Part shown: piece after piece, positions 1-7,349 of the stretch
Position numbering within the stretch: the first letter of the stretch is position 1
Layout: every line of letters begins with the position of its first letter
Source: JAIPGX01 sp041650475
Lineage (GTDB): Bacteria; Babelota; Babeliae; Babelales; UASB340
Length of the DNA: 24,386 nucleotides
Reading direction: 5' to 3'
Assembly: GCA_041650475.1 (NCBI GenBank)
Contig: JBAZLD010000018.1
Location: forward strand, 1 to 24,386
Made by a program: the position numbers and the translations under genes
Notes under the pieces: generated by a model
The model's database searches: none
The model's input: only the letters and a program-made list of their open reading frames with translations
Told to the model about the DNA's origin: nothing

Positions 1-215
1 ATTCAAAAAAATATAATAATCAATATTGGAACTGCCAATTAATTTATTTCTTAGTAAAAAAAATTGGTGGCAATTTTGAAAATTATAATTTGGATCAAGA
101 AGAAATACATTATGCAGGTAAACCTGAATGGGTTAATCTTGACCAAATTGAAAATATTAAATTTTATAATGCAGTTGATAGTGTAAAACTTATCAAAGTT
201 ACTTTATCTTTATAA
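1..215 (+). CDS. Nudix hydrolase, C-terminal part (5' truncated by the window edge)
   Basis: An open frame runs in from the left edge (first full codon at base 3) to a TAA at 213-215, giving about 70 residues. The pattern is that of the last strands of a Nudix fold: an aromatic/hydrophobic strand ending in YFLVKKIGG, an acidic stretch, then PEWVNLDQIENI, the usual 'xEWVxLDEL' element after the Nudix box. The complete Nudix protein at 18572-19027 has the same arrangement (WFLCDFIGGEL, then VNWYSREQL). The Nudix box itself would lie upstream of the window, so the family call rests on the C-terminal pattern only and no substrate can be suggested. Confidence 0.6.
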   Translation, partial: SKKYNNQYWNCQLIYFLVKKIGGNFENYNLDQEEIHYAGKPEWVNLDQIENIKFYNAVDSVKLIKVTLSL

Positions 216-262
216 TTAATCATAGTTATTAAACAAATAAATTTCAAAATATTTAAATATAA

Positions 263-332
263 AAAAAAATTAAAAAGTGATCAAATAATAGGTTTATATT
301 TTTAATAAAAACCCTGACTTTTTAATTTTTTT
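263..332. terminator. Long AT-rich inverted repeat in the gap after the Nudix gene
   Basis: Bases 263-278 and 317-332 are perfect 16-bp inverted repeats (A7 TT A5 GT against AC T5 AA T7) separated by a 38-nt spacer. The right arm ends in a T run, so the element could act as a weak intrinsic terminator for the Nudix gene. The long loop and the scarcity of G/C keep confidence low. Confidence 0.35.
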
Positions 333-372
333 AAAATCAAAATTCAAAATAAATTGCAAATTTTATCTAAAA

Positions 373-401
373 TTGATAAAAATTAAAAACTTATTTATAA
401 T
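373..401 (+). promoter_or_regulatory. Candidate sigma70-type promoter for the DUF2807 lipoprotein gene
   Basis: TTGATA at 373-378 and TATAAT at 396-401 are separated by exactly 17 bp, and the start codon follows at 461. The sequence fits the consensus well, but TATAAT also occurs at 408 and 420 in this AT-rich stretch, so the exact -10 is uncertain. The gene has no clear Shine-Dalgarno sequence. Confidence 0.4.
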
Positions 402-460
402 AATTTATATAATTAATTTTATAATAGAAAAAATAATTTTTTGTTTTTTTAACTTAAAAT

Positions 461-1303
461 ATGAAAAAATTAACAATAATAAATAGTTTAATTATTTTTT
501 TAATAACGCCTTGTCTAATGTCTTGTTCTTATGAAAGATATTCAGGATTTTGTAAAAATCTTGGAAAAGTTACAAAAGAAGACAGGAGTAAACTTGCAAA
601 AGGCATCTCTGGTATTCAAATAGATGGCATAGGAAAAGTCTTTATTAAGCAAGGCGATCAAGAATCTTTAACCATAGAAGCAAATGAAAATTTATTACCC
701 CAAATTATAACAGAAATTAATCATGGCACTATACAATTAGGTATTCAAGGGTGCTGTGTCGGAAAAATCACGCTAAATTATTACATCACTTTACGCAATT
801 TAAAAAATATTTCATCTAACGGTTCTTGCGAAATAAACGTAGATAAAGGTTTTAAATCAGATAAATTTGACGTCAAAGCAAATGGTTCCAGCAAAGTTTG
901 TATAGAAAGTCTTACTGCTACAGATTTTTACGCTAACATAAATGGCAGCTCCAAATTTATCTTAAAAGACGCTACATTTTCAAACTTATCACTCAATGTA
1001 AATGGTTCTGGAAATGTCACCATGACAGATTTAAGCGTTAAAGAAATTAATTCAAAAACAGAAGGAAGCGGCTTTGTTACTTTGTCTGGAAAAAAAGAAT
1101 CTCCAGTAATAGATAATCAAATCATTAAAGCAAGTGGGTCGAGCCATTATGATGCAGAAACATTGAAATCTAAAAATAGTGAGGTTCATGTTTCTGGTTC
1201 AGCACATGCGCAAATTTGTTCGCAAAATCTTTCACAAGATTCTACAGCCTATGGCTCAGGAGCCATAACACTTAATGGTAAGCGTGTACGTTTTTTGTTG
1301 TAA
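461..1303 (+). CDS. DUF2807 / head-GIN domain lipoprotein
   Basis: The protein (280 aa) starts with a lipoprotein signal peptide: a hydrophobic segment at residues 6-19 and a lipobox LMSC with the modified Cys at position 22. The mature part begins with the family's typical opening (GISGIQIDGIGKVFIKQGD, about residues 48-66). It then becomes a repetitive beta-rich region with recurring NGSSKV/NGSGNV/GSGFVT turns, as expected for the right-handed beta-helix of the DUF2807 'putative auto-transporter adhesin' family. It should be anchored in the envelope by lipid; its molecular role is not established in the family. It is followed after 23 bp by a kinase-like gene on the same strand. The Lnt-like gene two positions downstream belongs to the family that completes lipoprotein acylation, which fits a lipoprotein but does not prove a link. 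Confidence 0.8.
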   Translation: MKKLTIINSLIIFLITPCLMSCSYERYSGFCKNLGKVTKEDRSKLAKGISGIQIDGIGKVFIKQGDQESLTIEANENLLPQIITEINHGTIQLGIQGCCVGKITLNYYITLRNLKNISSNGSCEINVDKGFKSDKFDVKANGSSKVCIESLTATDFYANINGSSKFILKDATFSNLSLNVNGSGNVTMTDLSVKEINSKTEGSGFVTLSGKKESPVIDNQIIKASGSSHYDAETLKSKNSEVHVSGSAHAQICSQNLSQDSTAYGSGAITLNGKRVRFLL

Positions 1304-1326
1304 ATTAAAAAATGGAAGGTTATATC

Positions 1327-2388
1327 ATGAAAAAATATCTTATATTTTTATTTTTAAATATATTTTGCAGCAGCAAAATATATAACATGTGTGATACTGG
1401 TGAGATAAACAAATCAGATGTAATACGTATAACACAAGATAAATTGTCTCAAATAGGAATGGCTCTTTCAGGTGAAATTTCAGTTAAAAAATTTGAAGGT
1501 GGCGCAAGTAGTACCACACTAAATTTTTTAGTTTCTGATGATCAAAACAAATATGTTCTTCGATCTTTTAAACCAAACCATTCTGATCCAGCAACCGAAA
1601 TTGCCAATTTTGTAATCGCGTCTAACGAAGGATATGGACCACATATTTATTTTGCCGGCCCATCGCAAGAAGATTCGCAAAAAATTATAATTATGGAATA
1701 TTTGGAGTGGAAAAGTGCAACACATGAACAGTTAAAATCAGATGAATTTTTAAAACATGTTTATGTGATGTTAGCAAATCTTTTGAAAAAAATTCACACT
1801 GGACCAGATTTCCAAAAATCCGAATCAAATTATTTCGAATATTTAGAAAAAAATTATCTTCAACATAATAATTCAATAGCTGCATTCAAAAATCTAAATC
1901 CAAATATATATGAAAAAATTGAAAAAATTATTAATGATCTTCGACAAGTTTTATTAGTTCCTAATTTATTATTCAGACCTTGCCATAATGATATAAACCC
2001 GGGCAATTTAATTTATTTGGGAAATGAATTTAAGGTAATTGATTTTGGAAGCGCTGCTCAATATGATCCTTACTTTGATATTGCAAAAGCCGCTGTTACG
2101 GTAATGATCAGATTAGAGAAATATTACAAACCTGATCTTGAAGCTGAACTTGAAAAAGTTTTATTAGAAACTTATCTTGACAGGCAACCAACAGAAATAG
2201 AAAAAGCAAGATTTTATCTTAATAAACAACTAATTTTTATTGAATTTGGTATTTCAGATATAAGCCATATTTCACCTGAAATTATTGAACAATATAGCGA
2301 TCGAATTGCAGCAGCAAAATTCAATTATGTTTTAGCAAATTGCGAATCGCAAAAATTTTCTGACGCAATAAGATTATTGGGCAATTAA
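1327..2388 (+). CDS. Exported APH/choline-kinase-like phosphotransferase
   Basis: This 353-residue protein has the bilobal fold motifs of the aminoglycoside phosphotransferase / choline kinase superfamily. It shows a GGASSTTLNF-type nucleotide loop (about 58-67), YVLRSF (about 76-81, the lysine/arginine strand), IIMEYLE hinge (about 121-127), the catalytic loop CHNDINPGN (H220, D222, N227) and the metal-binding IDFGSA (D239). ATG at 1327 is chosen because GGAAGG (1314-1319) lies 7 nt before it; an upstream in-frame ATG at 1312 overlaps that ribosome site. The resulting N-terminus, MKKYLIFLFLNIFC, is a signal peptide or membrane anchor, odd for an ATP-using enzyme. The phosphate acceptor is unknown; small alcohols such as choline, ethanolamine or a sugar are typical of the superfamily. 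Confidence 0.8.
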   Translation: MKKYLIFLFLNIFCSSKIYNMCDTGEINKSDVIRITQDKLSQIGMALSGEISVKKFEGGASSTTLNFLVSDDQNKYVLRSFKPNHSDPATEIANFVIASNEGYGPHIYFAGPSQEDSQKIIIMEYLEWKSATHEQLKSDEFLKHVYVMLANLLKKIHTGPDFQKSESNYFEYLEKNYLQHNNSIAAFKNLNPNIYEKIEKIINDLRQVLLVPNLLFRPCHNDINPGNLIYLGNEFKVIDFGSAAQYDPYFDIAKAAVTVMIRLEKYYKPDLEAELEKVLLETYLDRQPTEIEKARFYLNKQLIFIEFGISDISHISPEIIEQYSDRIAAAKFNYVLANCESQKFSDAIRLLGN

Positions 2389-2459
2389 TATTTTAAATTT
2401 TTATGCAAATACAAAGAAATGGTACTAGTAAAAGTAAAAATTTAAAACATTATTTTTTT
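2386..2459 (+). terminator. Intrinsic terminator after the APH-like kinase
   Basis: A 13-bp perfect inverted repeat (2391-2403 with 2435-2447) is extended by four more pairs beyond one mismatch (2386-2389 with 2449-2452). It is followed directly by seven T (2453-2459). The 31-nt loop contains a small palindrome, TACTAGTA. The position just after the stop codon and the T run support termination. Confidence 0.6.
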
Positions 2460-2548
2460 GAAAAATGGCAGATCTTGCAAGGCTCAATTCATTTACATAA
2501 AAAATAACATTCAGCATAATTTTTAAATTAAATTTGAGAAAAAACTAT

Positions 2549-4027
2549 ATGAAAATTTTTATAGATATAAAAAGTGCGACAAAATTTATTTTTGTAGTTT
2601 TTTTAAGTTCAACAGCTTATTATTTTGCCAATGGCTTTCATAATATTTGGCAATTAATTTGGCTGGCTCCAATTCCATTATGCATCTATGCACTGAATTC
2701 TTCTTTTATGGCAACGCTATTTTCAGGTTTTATCGCTTACTTTATTGGTGGTCTTGCTGATGCTTTAGTTTATTCGCATACAAAAATTGGTATGAGAGGT
2801 TTTTTGCAAGATACTTTCGAAGCTGCAATTGTGTATGCATTTTTATTGATATTATTTCGTTATATTGCAATCAAATTTAAACATTGGACAGCTCCTTTTA
2901 TTTTTGCTTTTGGTTGGATAAGTTATGAATTCATAGTTTCATCTTTTTCAATACATGGAACGAATGTCAGTATTGCATACACGCAATTGCACAATTTACC
3001 AATTATTCAAATCGCGTCAGTAACCGGAATATGGGGTATTAGTTTTTTGCTAATATTGGTACCTGCAAACATTGCTTTTATGTATCAATATTTTTATGAT
3101 AAAAAACTACATATAAAATCCACAATTCTCACCCTTGGAATACTTATAGCAACTATTACCTTTGGTGTTTTTTCAATGTATTTTACTTATGCAAAATCAG
3201 AAATAAAAATTGGCGTTACTGCCATAAAATTAGACCCAAAAGAATCTATTGCTATTTTTACCAATAAAGACCAAACCATAGTTAATAGTGTGGTTAATCG
3301 CTATGTTAAAAATATCACATTACTTGCAGAACAAGGAGCTAAATTTATTCTTTTACCAGAAGAAATTGTCTATATGCAGGAAAACAATAAAAACAACATT
3401 CTTAATCAATTTAGTTTGGTTGCACAAAAAAATAAGATTTATGTAATTGTTGGTTTAAATACAGCAGAACACGATAAGAAATATAATACTGCTTATGTAT
3501 TCTTACCCAATGGAAAAATAGCCTTTAGGTATGAAAAACAACATCTTATTCCATTTGGAGAAGAAGCTCATTATACATCGGGTAAAATATTAGGGATTTT
3601 GCAAATAGAAAATTTGGGTAAGATTGGAGTGGCAATTTGCAAAGATATGGATTTTATATATCCAAATTTAAACTACAGTCAGTACGGTGTTGGCTTGATG
3701 TTTGTTCCTGCATGGGATTTTGGTTTCGATGCATGGATACATGGCCGAATGGCCTTAATGCGTGGCATTGAAGGTAATTTTGCAATTATACGTGCCGCAA
3801 AAGATGGTTTACTAACTCTCAGCGATAGCCGAGGGAATATTATTGCAAAGGCTGCAATCAAAGACACCCTTGATAATGCGCTTCTCATTGGTAATGTGCC
3901 TTTAGGAAATGGACATTCTTTTTATAGCAAATTTGGTAATTGGTTTGTTTGGTTAGGATTTATATTTTTATTTATGTTTTTTGTTATAATACTTATTAGA
4001 AATTTTCAAAAATTATTAAGCAAATAA
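2549..4027 (+). CDS. Apolipoprotein N-acyltransferase-like membrane nitrilase-family protein
   Basis: The first half (about residues 10-210) is a bundle of hydrophobic helices that includes the Lnt-typical segment PIIQIASVTGIWGISFLL. It is followed by an extracytoplasmic carbon-nitrogen hydrolase domain (about 218-455) and a last transmembrane helix. Lnt transfers an acyl chain from phospholipid to the N-terminal Cys of lipoproteins. The triad is visible: E271 (LLPEE), K330 (RYEKQHLIPFGE) and C364 (VAICKD). Canonical Lnt has CYE after the nucleophile while here it is CKD, so an accessory Glu is replaced by Asp and the protein could be a divergent paralogue. ATG 2549 is preferred over a TTG at 2534 because GAGA (2536-2539) then sits about 9 nt upstream. 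Its length of 492 aa is normal for Lnt. Confidence 0.75.
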   Translation: MKIFIDIKSATKFIFVVFLSSTAYYFANGFHNIWQLIWLAPIPLCIYALNSSFMATLFSGFIAYFIGGLADALVYSHTKIGMRGFLQDTFEAAIVYAFLLILFRYIAIKFKHWTAPFIFAFGWISYEFIVSSFSIHGTNVSIAYTQLHNLPIIQIASVTGIWGISFLLILVPANIAFMYQYFYDKKLHIKSTILTLGILIATITFGVFSMYFTYAKSEIKIGVTAIKLDPKESIAIFTNKDQTIVNSVVNRYVKNITLLAEQGAKFILLPEEIVYMQENNKNNILNQFSLVAQKNKIYVIVGLNTAEHDKKYNTAYVFLPNGKIAFRYEKQHLIPFGEEAHYTSGKILGILQIENLGKIGVAICKDMDFIYPNLNYSQYGVGLMFVPAWDFGFDAWIHGRMALMRGIEGNFAIIRAAKDGLLTLSDSRGNIIAKAAIKDTLDNALLIGNVPLGNGHSFYSKFGNWFVWLGFIFLFMFFVIILIRNFQKLLSK

Positions 4028-4048
4028 TAATTTTTGAAAATTTTTAAT
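3995..4048. terminator. Long AT hairpin spanning the stop codon of the Lnt-like gene
   Basis: Bases 4000-4018 and 4025-4043 form a perfect 19-bp stem with a 6-nt loop. One G.T pair and four further pairs extend it to 3995-4048 (24 pairs). The stop codon TAA (4025-4027) is inside the right arm. It probably ends transcription of the Lnt-like gene, though the lack of G/C makes the helix weak per base pair. Confidence 0.5.
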
Positions 4049-4068
4049 ATGATAATATTAGCGCCAGT

Positions 4069-4157
4069 TCGATAATTAAAAATTAAATTTTAATGCGCGG
4101 GGCACCAGCGTTGCTTCGCCCCGCGCATATTAGTTTATTAATTGAATCAATTATCGA
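4069..4157. repeat. GC-rich nested inverted repeat between convergent genes
   Basis: The core stem is perfect over 11 bp: ATGCGCGGGGC (4093-4103) pairs with GCCCCGCGCAT (4118-4128). The loop contains a small AGC-GTT-GCT hairpin (4107-4115). An outer pair of 9-bp arms, TCGATAATT (4069-4077) and AATTATCGA (4149-4157), encloses the core. It lies between the convergent Lnt-like and P-ATPase genes, so bidirectional termination is possible, but no long T run follows. A block of almost pure G/C is striking in this genome and may mark a dispersed repeat or structured RNA. Confidence 0.7.
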
Positions 4158-4267
4158 GTTTGCGTTATTTTAGTATCATCAAATTTAAAAATATAAAATT
4201 TTATTCTACGCCTTTATAAGAAATCAAAGGCAATTTTTATTTTTTTACAAAACTATGATTATTTATT

Positions 4268-6970
4268 TCAAACGCCATTGCTATTGTTATCAGCTTTTAT
4301 CCAGAAACTTTCAACCAAACTTCCAACTATCCAAACACAAACAGAAATAAATAGAATCACTAGCCAATCAATAATTCCAAGAAAAACAGTATTAAATATT
4401 TTTTGAAAAACAGGAATATAAACAATACAAAGCTGTAAAACAAGTGAACTTATAAGTGCACCAATCATCCAAAAATTAGAAAACAATTTTATATTATATT
4501 GCGATCTTACCATCTGAATCCTTATTAATTCTAATGCCACAAAACAAGTTAACGCCATAGTGTGTCCAAGTCCCGCACTTGTTCGTAAACCAAAATAACA
4601 TGCAATTAAAACGCCTACAGCAAGAATAATGCCTAAACTCAATACTCGAAAAGCAAAAAATAAAGATATTATTTTTCCATTTGAACTACGCGGTTTTCTC
4701 TTCATAGCTTTGGGATCAATAGGATCCATTGCAATTGCTACTGCAGGCAAGCCATCCGTAACCAAATTTAGCCACAATAACTGAATTGGTAAAAGTGGAA
4801 TATAAGGATTTCCAGCCGAATCTTTAAATGCAAACAAAGTTCCTATAAAAATAATAAGAAGCTCTGAAACATTTGCTGATAATAGATAATTAATAAATTT
4901 AACAATGTTATCATAAATTCCACGACCCTCTTCAACCGCATTTACTATAGAAGCAAAATTGTCATCAGCAATAACCATATCAGATGCTTCTTTTGTAACT
5001 TCAGTCCCAGTTATCCCCATCGCTACCCCAATATCAGCAGCTTTAATTGCTGGTGCATCATTAACGCCATCTCCCGTAACTGCAACAATTTTGCCACACG
5101 CTCTCCACGCTTTTACTATACGCATTTTATGCTCTGCAGATGTTCGAGCATAAATAGCAATATCCTGAATTTTATCTTTTAAAATTTCATCACTTATTTG
5201 ATCAAGTTCTGTACCTGTAAGCGCAAGTGATCCGTCGCCAAAAAGACCAATTTCTTTTCCAATCGCAACAGCTGTTTGTTTGTAATCTCCTGTAATCATA
5301 ACAGTACGAATTCCTGCAATTTTACATTTTTCTACAGCATCTTTTATTTCAGAACGTGGGGGATCAATCATTGCAATAAGACCAACAAATATTAAATCTT
5401 GTTCTAAAGATGCATCAATTTTTTGATTATCAATTTTTTTATATGCAACTGCAAGTACACGCAATGCCTGAGTCGCAAATAAATCATTTGCTTGCATAAT
5501 ATTTTTTTTATGTTGCTCAGTTAATAAAATTTCTTGTCCATCTAAAAATATTTTTTTTGAAAAGCTGCAAATAACATCCGGAGCCCCCTTGATAAAAAGA
5601 ATTTTATTATCTTGCGAATTTCTTATCATACTCATACGCTTGCGATCAGAATCAAATGGAATTTCATCTTGCAATGTATATTCTTTTTCTAAAATCTTTT
5701 TTTCAAATCCGGCCTTAGCAGCAGCCACCAAAATTGCACCTTCTGTTGGATCACCAACAATTTGCCATTGTGATTTTTTTTTTATCAAATTTGCGTTATT
5801 ACATAACGCGCCAATTTTAAGAGCAAAAAGCAATTCTTGATAATCACCATAATCATCAGGTTTAATAATTTGATTATTAATTAAAAACTGTCCTACAGGT
5901 TCATAACCCGTTCCAGTAATATCAAAAATTTTGCTATTCACCCATATTTTACGAACGGTCATTTCATTTTTTGTAAGTGTTCCAGTTTTATCTGTACATA
6001 TAACAGAAGTAGAACCAAGAGTTTCTACGGACATTAATCTGCGAATAATAGCATTTTTTTTTGCCATTCTGTGAACGCCAATTGCAAGAGCAACTGTCAC
6101 AACTGCTGGCAACCCTTCTGGAATAGCAGCTACAGCCAAGCTTAATGAAGTTAAAATCATAGATATATAGCCATGACCTCGCAAAATGCCAAGCAAAAAA
6201 ACTATTACAACAATACCTAAACAAATTGTAACTAATTGACGCCCTACACGCTCAAGTTGAATTTGCAAAGGGGTTGGTTCTTCTTTTTCAGTAAGCATAG
6301 ATGCTATTTTGCCAAGTTCAGTTTTTGTCGCGGTTTGAGTAACGATTATAGTACCTTTTCCAAGTACAACTACCGTACCCATAAAGGCCATATTTTTTCG
6401 ATCACCTATAGGCAATTCTTTTTTTGATAAAACATCAGAATTTTTTACAACAGGGACAGATTCTCCTGTTAGGCAAGCTTCTTGCATAGCAAGTTGTATT
6501 GCATGAATAATTCTACCATCTGCAGGTACAATATCTCCAGCTTCAAGCATGACAATATCACCAGGTACAATTAAATCTGAAGCAATAGATTGCAAAACTC
6601 CATCTCTAATTACCTTAGATATTGGTTTAGTTAATTTTTTTAAAGCTTCTAATGATTTTTCTGCCCGATATTCTTGAAAAAAACCAATAATAGCATTAAG
6701 TATAACAATAATTCCTATTGCTAGAGCATCAACCCATTCTCCAAGGAAACCTGAAATAATCAATGCTCCAATTAACACCCAAATTATAAAACTTGAAAAC
6801 TGATTTAAAAAAAGAAGTAAAATAGAAAATCTTTCTTTTTCAGGTAATTTATTTAAACCATATTCGTCAAGTCGTTTAGATGCTTGTTTAGATGTTAAGC
6901 CTGCATGAATATCAGTTTTTAGAATTTGCAATACTTCTTCATTTGAAAAACTCCACCATAATTTTTTCAT
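4268..6970 (-). CDS. Ca2+-type P-type ATPase (P2A, SERCA/PacL-like)
   Basis: A complete 900-residue P-type ATPase with the expected order of domains: cation_ATPase_N, M1-M2, actuator with TGES (168-171), M3-M4 with PEGLP (284-288), phosphorylation site DKTGTLT (D327), nucleotide domain with KGAPD (461-465), hinge TGDGVNDAP (632-640), and M5-M10. The ion-site residues match Ca2+ pumps of the SERCA type: E285 in M4, N700/E703 in SANVSE of M5, and N735/T738/D739 in LNLVTDGLP of M6. It probably exports Ca2+ from the cytosol using ATP. The start codon is preceded by AGGAGAG (reverse strand). It lies 71 bp after a PspC gene on the same strand, so the two are likely one transcript. A truncated copy of its first 131 residues exists at 12181-12645. 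Confidence 0.93.
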   Translation of the reverse strand: MKKLWWSFSNEEVLQILKTDIHAGLTSKQASKRLDEYGLNKLPEKERFSILLLFLNQFSSFIIWVLIGALIISGFLGEWVDALAIGIIVILNAIIGFFQEYRAEKSLEALKKLTKPISKVIRDGVLQSIASDLIVPGDIVMLEAGDIVPADGRIIHAIQLAMQEACLTGESVPVVKNSDVLSKKELPIGDRKNMAFMGTVVVLGKGTIIVTQTATKTELGKIASMLTEKEEPTPLQIQLERVGRQLVTICLGIVVIVFLLGILRGHGYISMILTSLSLAVAAIPEGLPAVVTVALAIGVHRMAKKNAIIRRLMSVETLGSTSVICTDKTGTLTKNEMTVRKIWVNSKIFDITGTGYEPVGQFLINNQIIKPDDYGDYQELLFALKIGALCNNANLIKKKSQWQIVGDPTEGAILVAAAKAGFEKKILEKEYTLQDEIPFDSDRKRMSMIRNSQDNKILFIKGAPDVICSFSKKIFLDGQEILLTEQHKKNIMQANDLFATQALRVLAVAYKKIDNQKIDASLEQDLIFVGLIAMIDPPRSEIKDAVEKCKIAGIRTVMITGDYKQTAVAIGKEIGLFGDGSLALTGTELDQISDEILKDKIQDIAIYARTSAEHKMRIVKAWRACGKIVAVTGDGVNDAPAIKAADIGVAMGITGTEVTKEASDMVIADDNFASIVNAVEEGRGIYDNIVKFINYLLSANVSELLIIFIGTLFAFKDSAGNPYIPLLPIQLLWLNLVTDGLPAVAIAMDPIDPKAMKRKPRSSNGKIISLFFAFRVLSLGIILAVGVLIACYFGLRTSAGLGHTMALTCFVALELIRIQMVRSQYNIKLFSNFWMIGALISSLVLQLCIVYIPVFQKIFNTVFLGIIDWLVILFISVCVWIVGSLVESFWIKADNNSNGV

Positions 6971-7041
6971 GACTCTCCTATAACTTTTGTTTTTTAATAA
7001 AGGTATTGCAAGTCGCTAATTTTTATAACTTATTTATTTTC

Positions 7042-7230
7042 CTAAAATTCCGGTTCCAGTGGTATAACAATCCATGCAATAATATAAAGTATTATTCCTG
7101 AACCACCACAAAAGAAAAAGAAAAGCCAAATAAGTCTTATGATAATTGGATCAATATCAAAATATTTACCTAAGCCCCCGCAAACCCCCGCTATTTTTTT
7201 ATTTGTTCTTGATCTATACAATGTTTTCAT
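7042..7230 (-). CDS. PspC domain small membrane protein
   Basis: This 62-residue protein is essentially one PspC domain: YRSRTNKKIAGVCGGLGKYFDIDP (about 5-28), then RLIWLFFFFCGGSGIILYIIAWIVIP as a membrane segment. In enterobacteria PspC is an inner-membrane sensor of the phage-shock envelope-stress response. Stand-alone short PspC proteins are common elsewhere and their role is less clear. No PspA or PspF is visible in this window. AAGGAGA lies a few bases upstream of the ATG. It is the promoter-proximal gene of a likely two-gene unit with the Ca2+-type ATPase, which suggests coupling between membrane state and ion export. A paralogue is at 12868-13065. Confidence 0.9.
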   Translation of the reverse strand: MKTLYRSRTNKKIAGVCGGLGKYFDIDPIIIRLIWLFFFFCGGSGIILYIIAWIVIPLEPEF

Positions 7231-7303
7231 ATGATTCTCCTTTCTAATAAATAAAAATTGAAATAATAAAAAACACGAATAACGCAGATAATATTTTTAA
7301 CGA

Positions 7304-7343
7304 TAATAAAATATGATAAAAAAATACAAATATTTAAATATTT
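7304..7343 (-). promoter_or_regulatory. Conserved 40-nt upstream block of PspC, copy A, with 16-bp palindrome
   Basis: The block is 36/40 identical to 13128-13167, which sits at a similar distance (about 65-100 bp) upstream of the second PspC gene. It contains the perfect palindrome AAATATTTAAATATTT (7328-7343). Retention in both duplicates suggests a promoter or operator, but it could simply be duplicated intergenic DNA that has not yet diverged. Confidence 0.5.
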
Positions 7344-7349
7344 TTTAAT

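Noticed and set aside
62..72. TTGGTGGCAA at the left edge matching the hairpin arm at 24182
   Set aside because: A ten-base match within two unrelated coding regions, without the second arm, is most likely chance.
249..260. ATATTTAAATAT palindrome as a third copy of the PspC upstream site
   Set aside because: Only the 12-base AT core matches and the conserved flanking block is absent; such words are expected in this composition.
1312..1326. Upstream in-frame ATG for the APH-like kinase
   Set aside because: It overlaps the GGAAGG ribosome site that serves the ATG at 1327, and it would put five residues before the signal peptide.
4959..6427. Open frames on the plus strand and in another minus frame within the P-ATPase region
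   Set aside because: They are short shadows of the ATPase coding sequence without recognisable domains.
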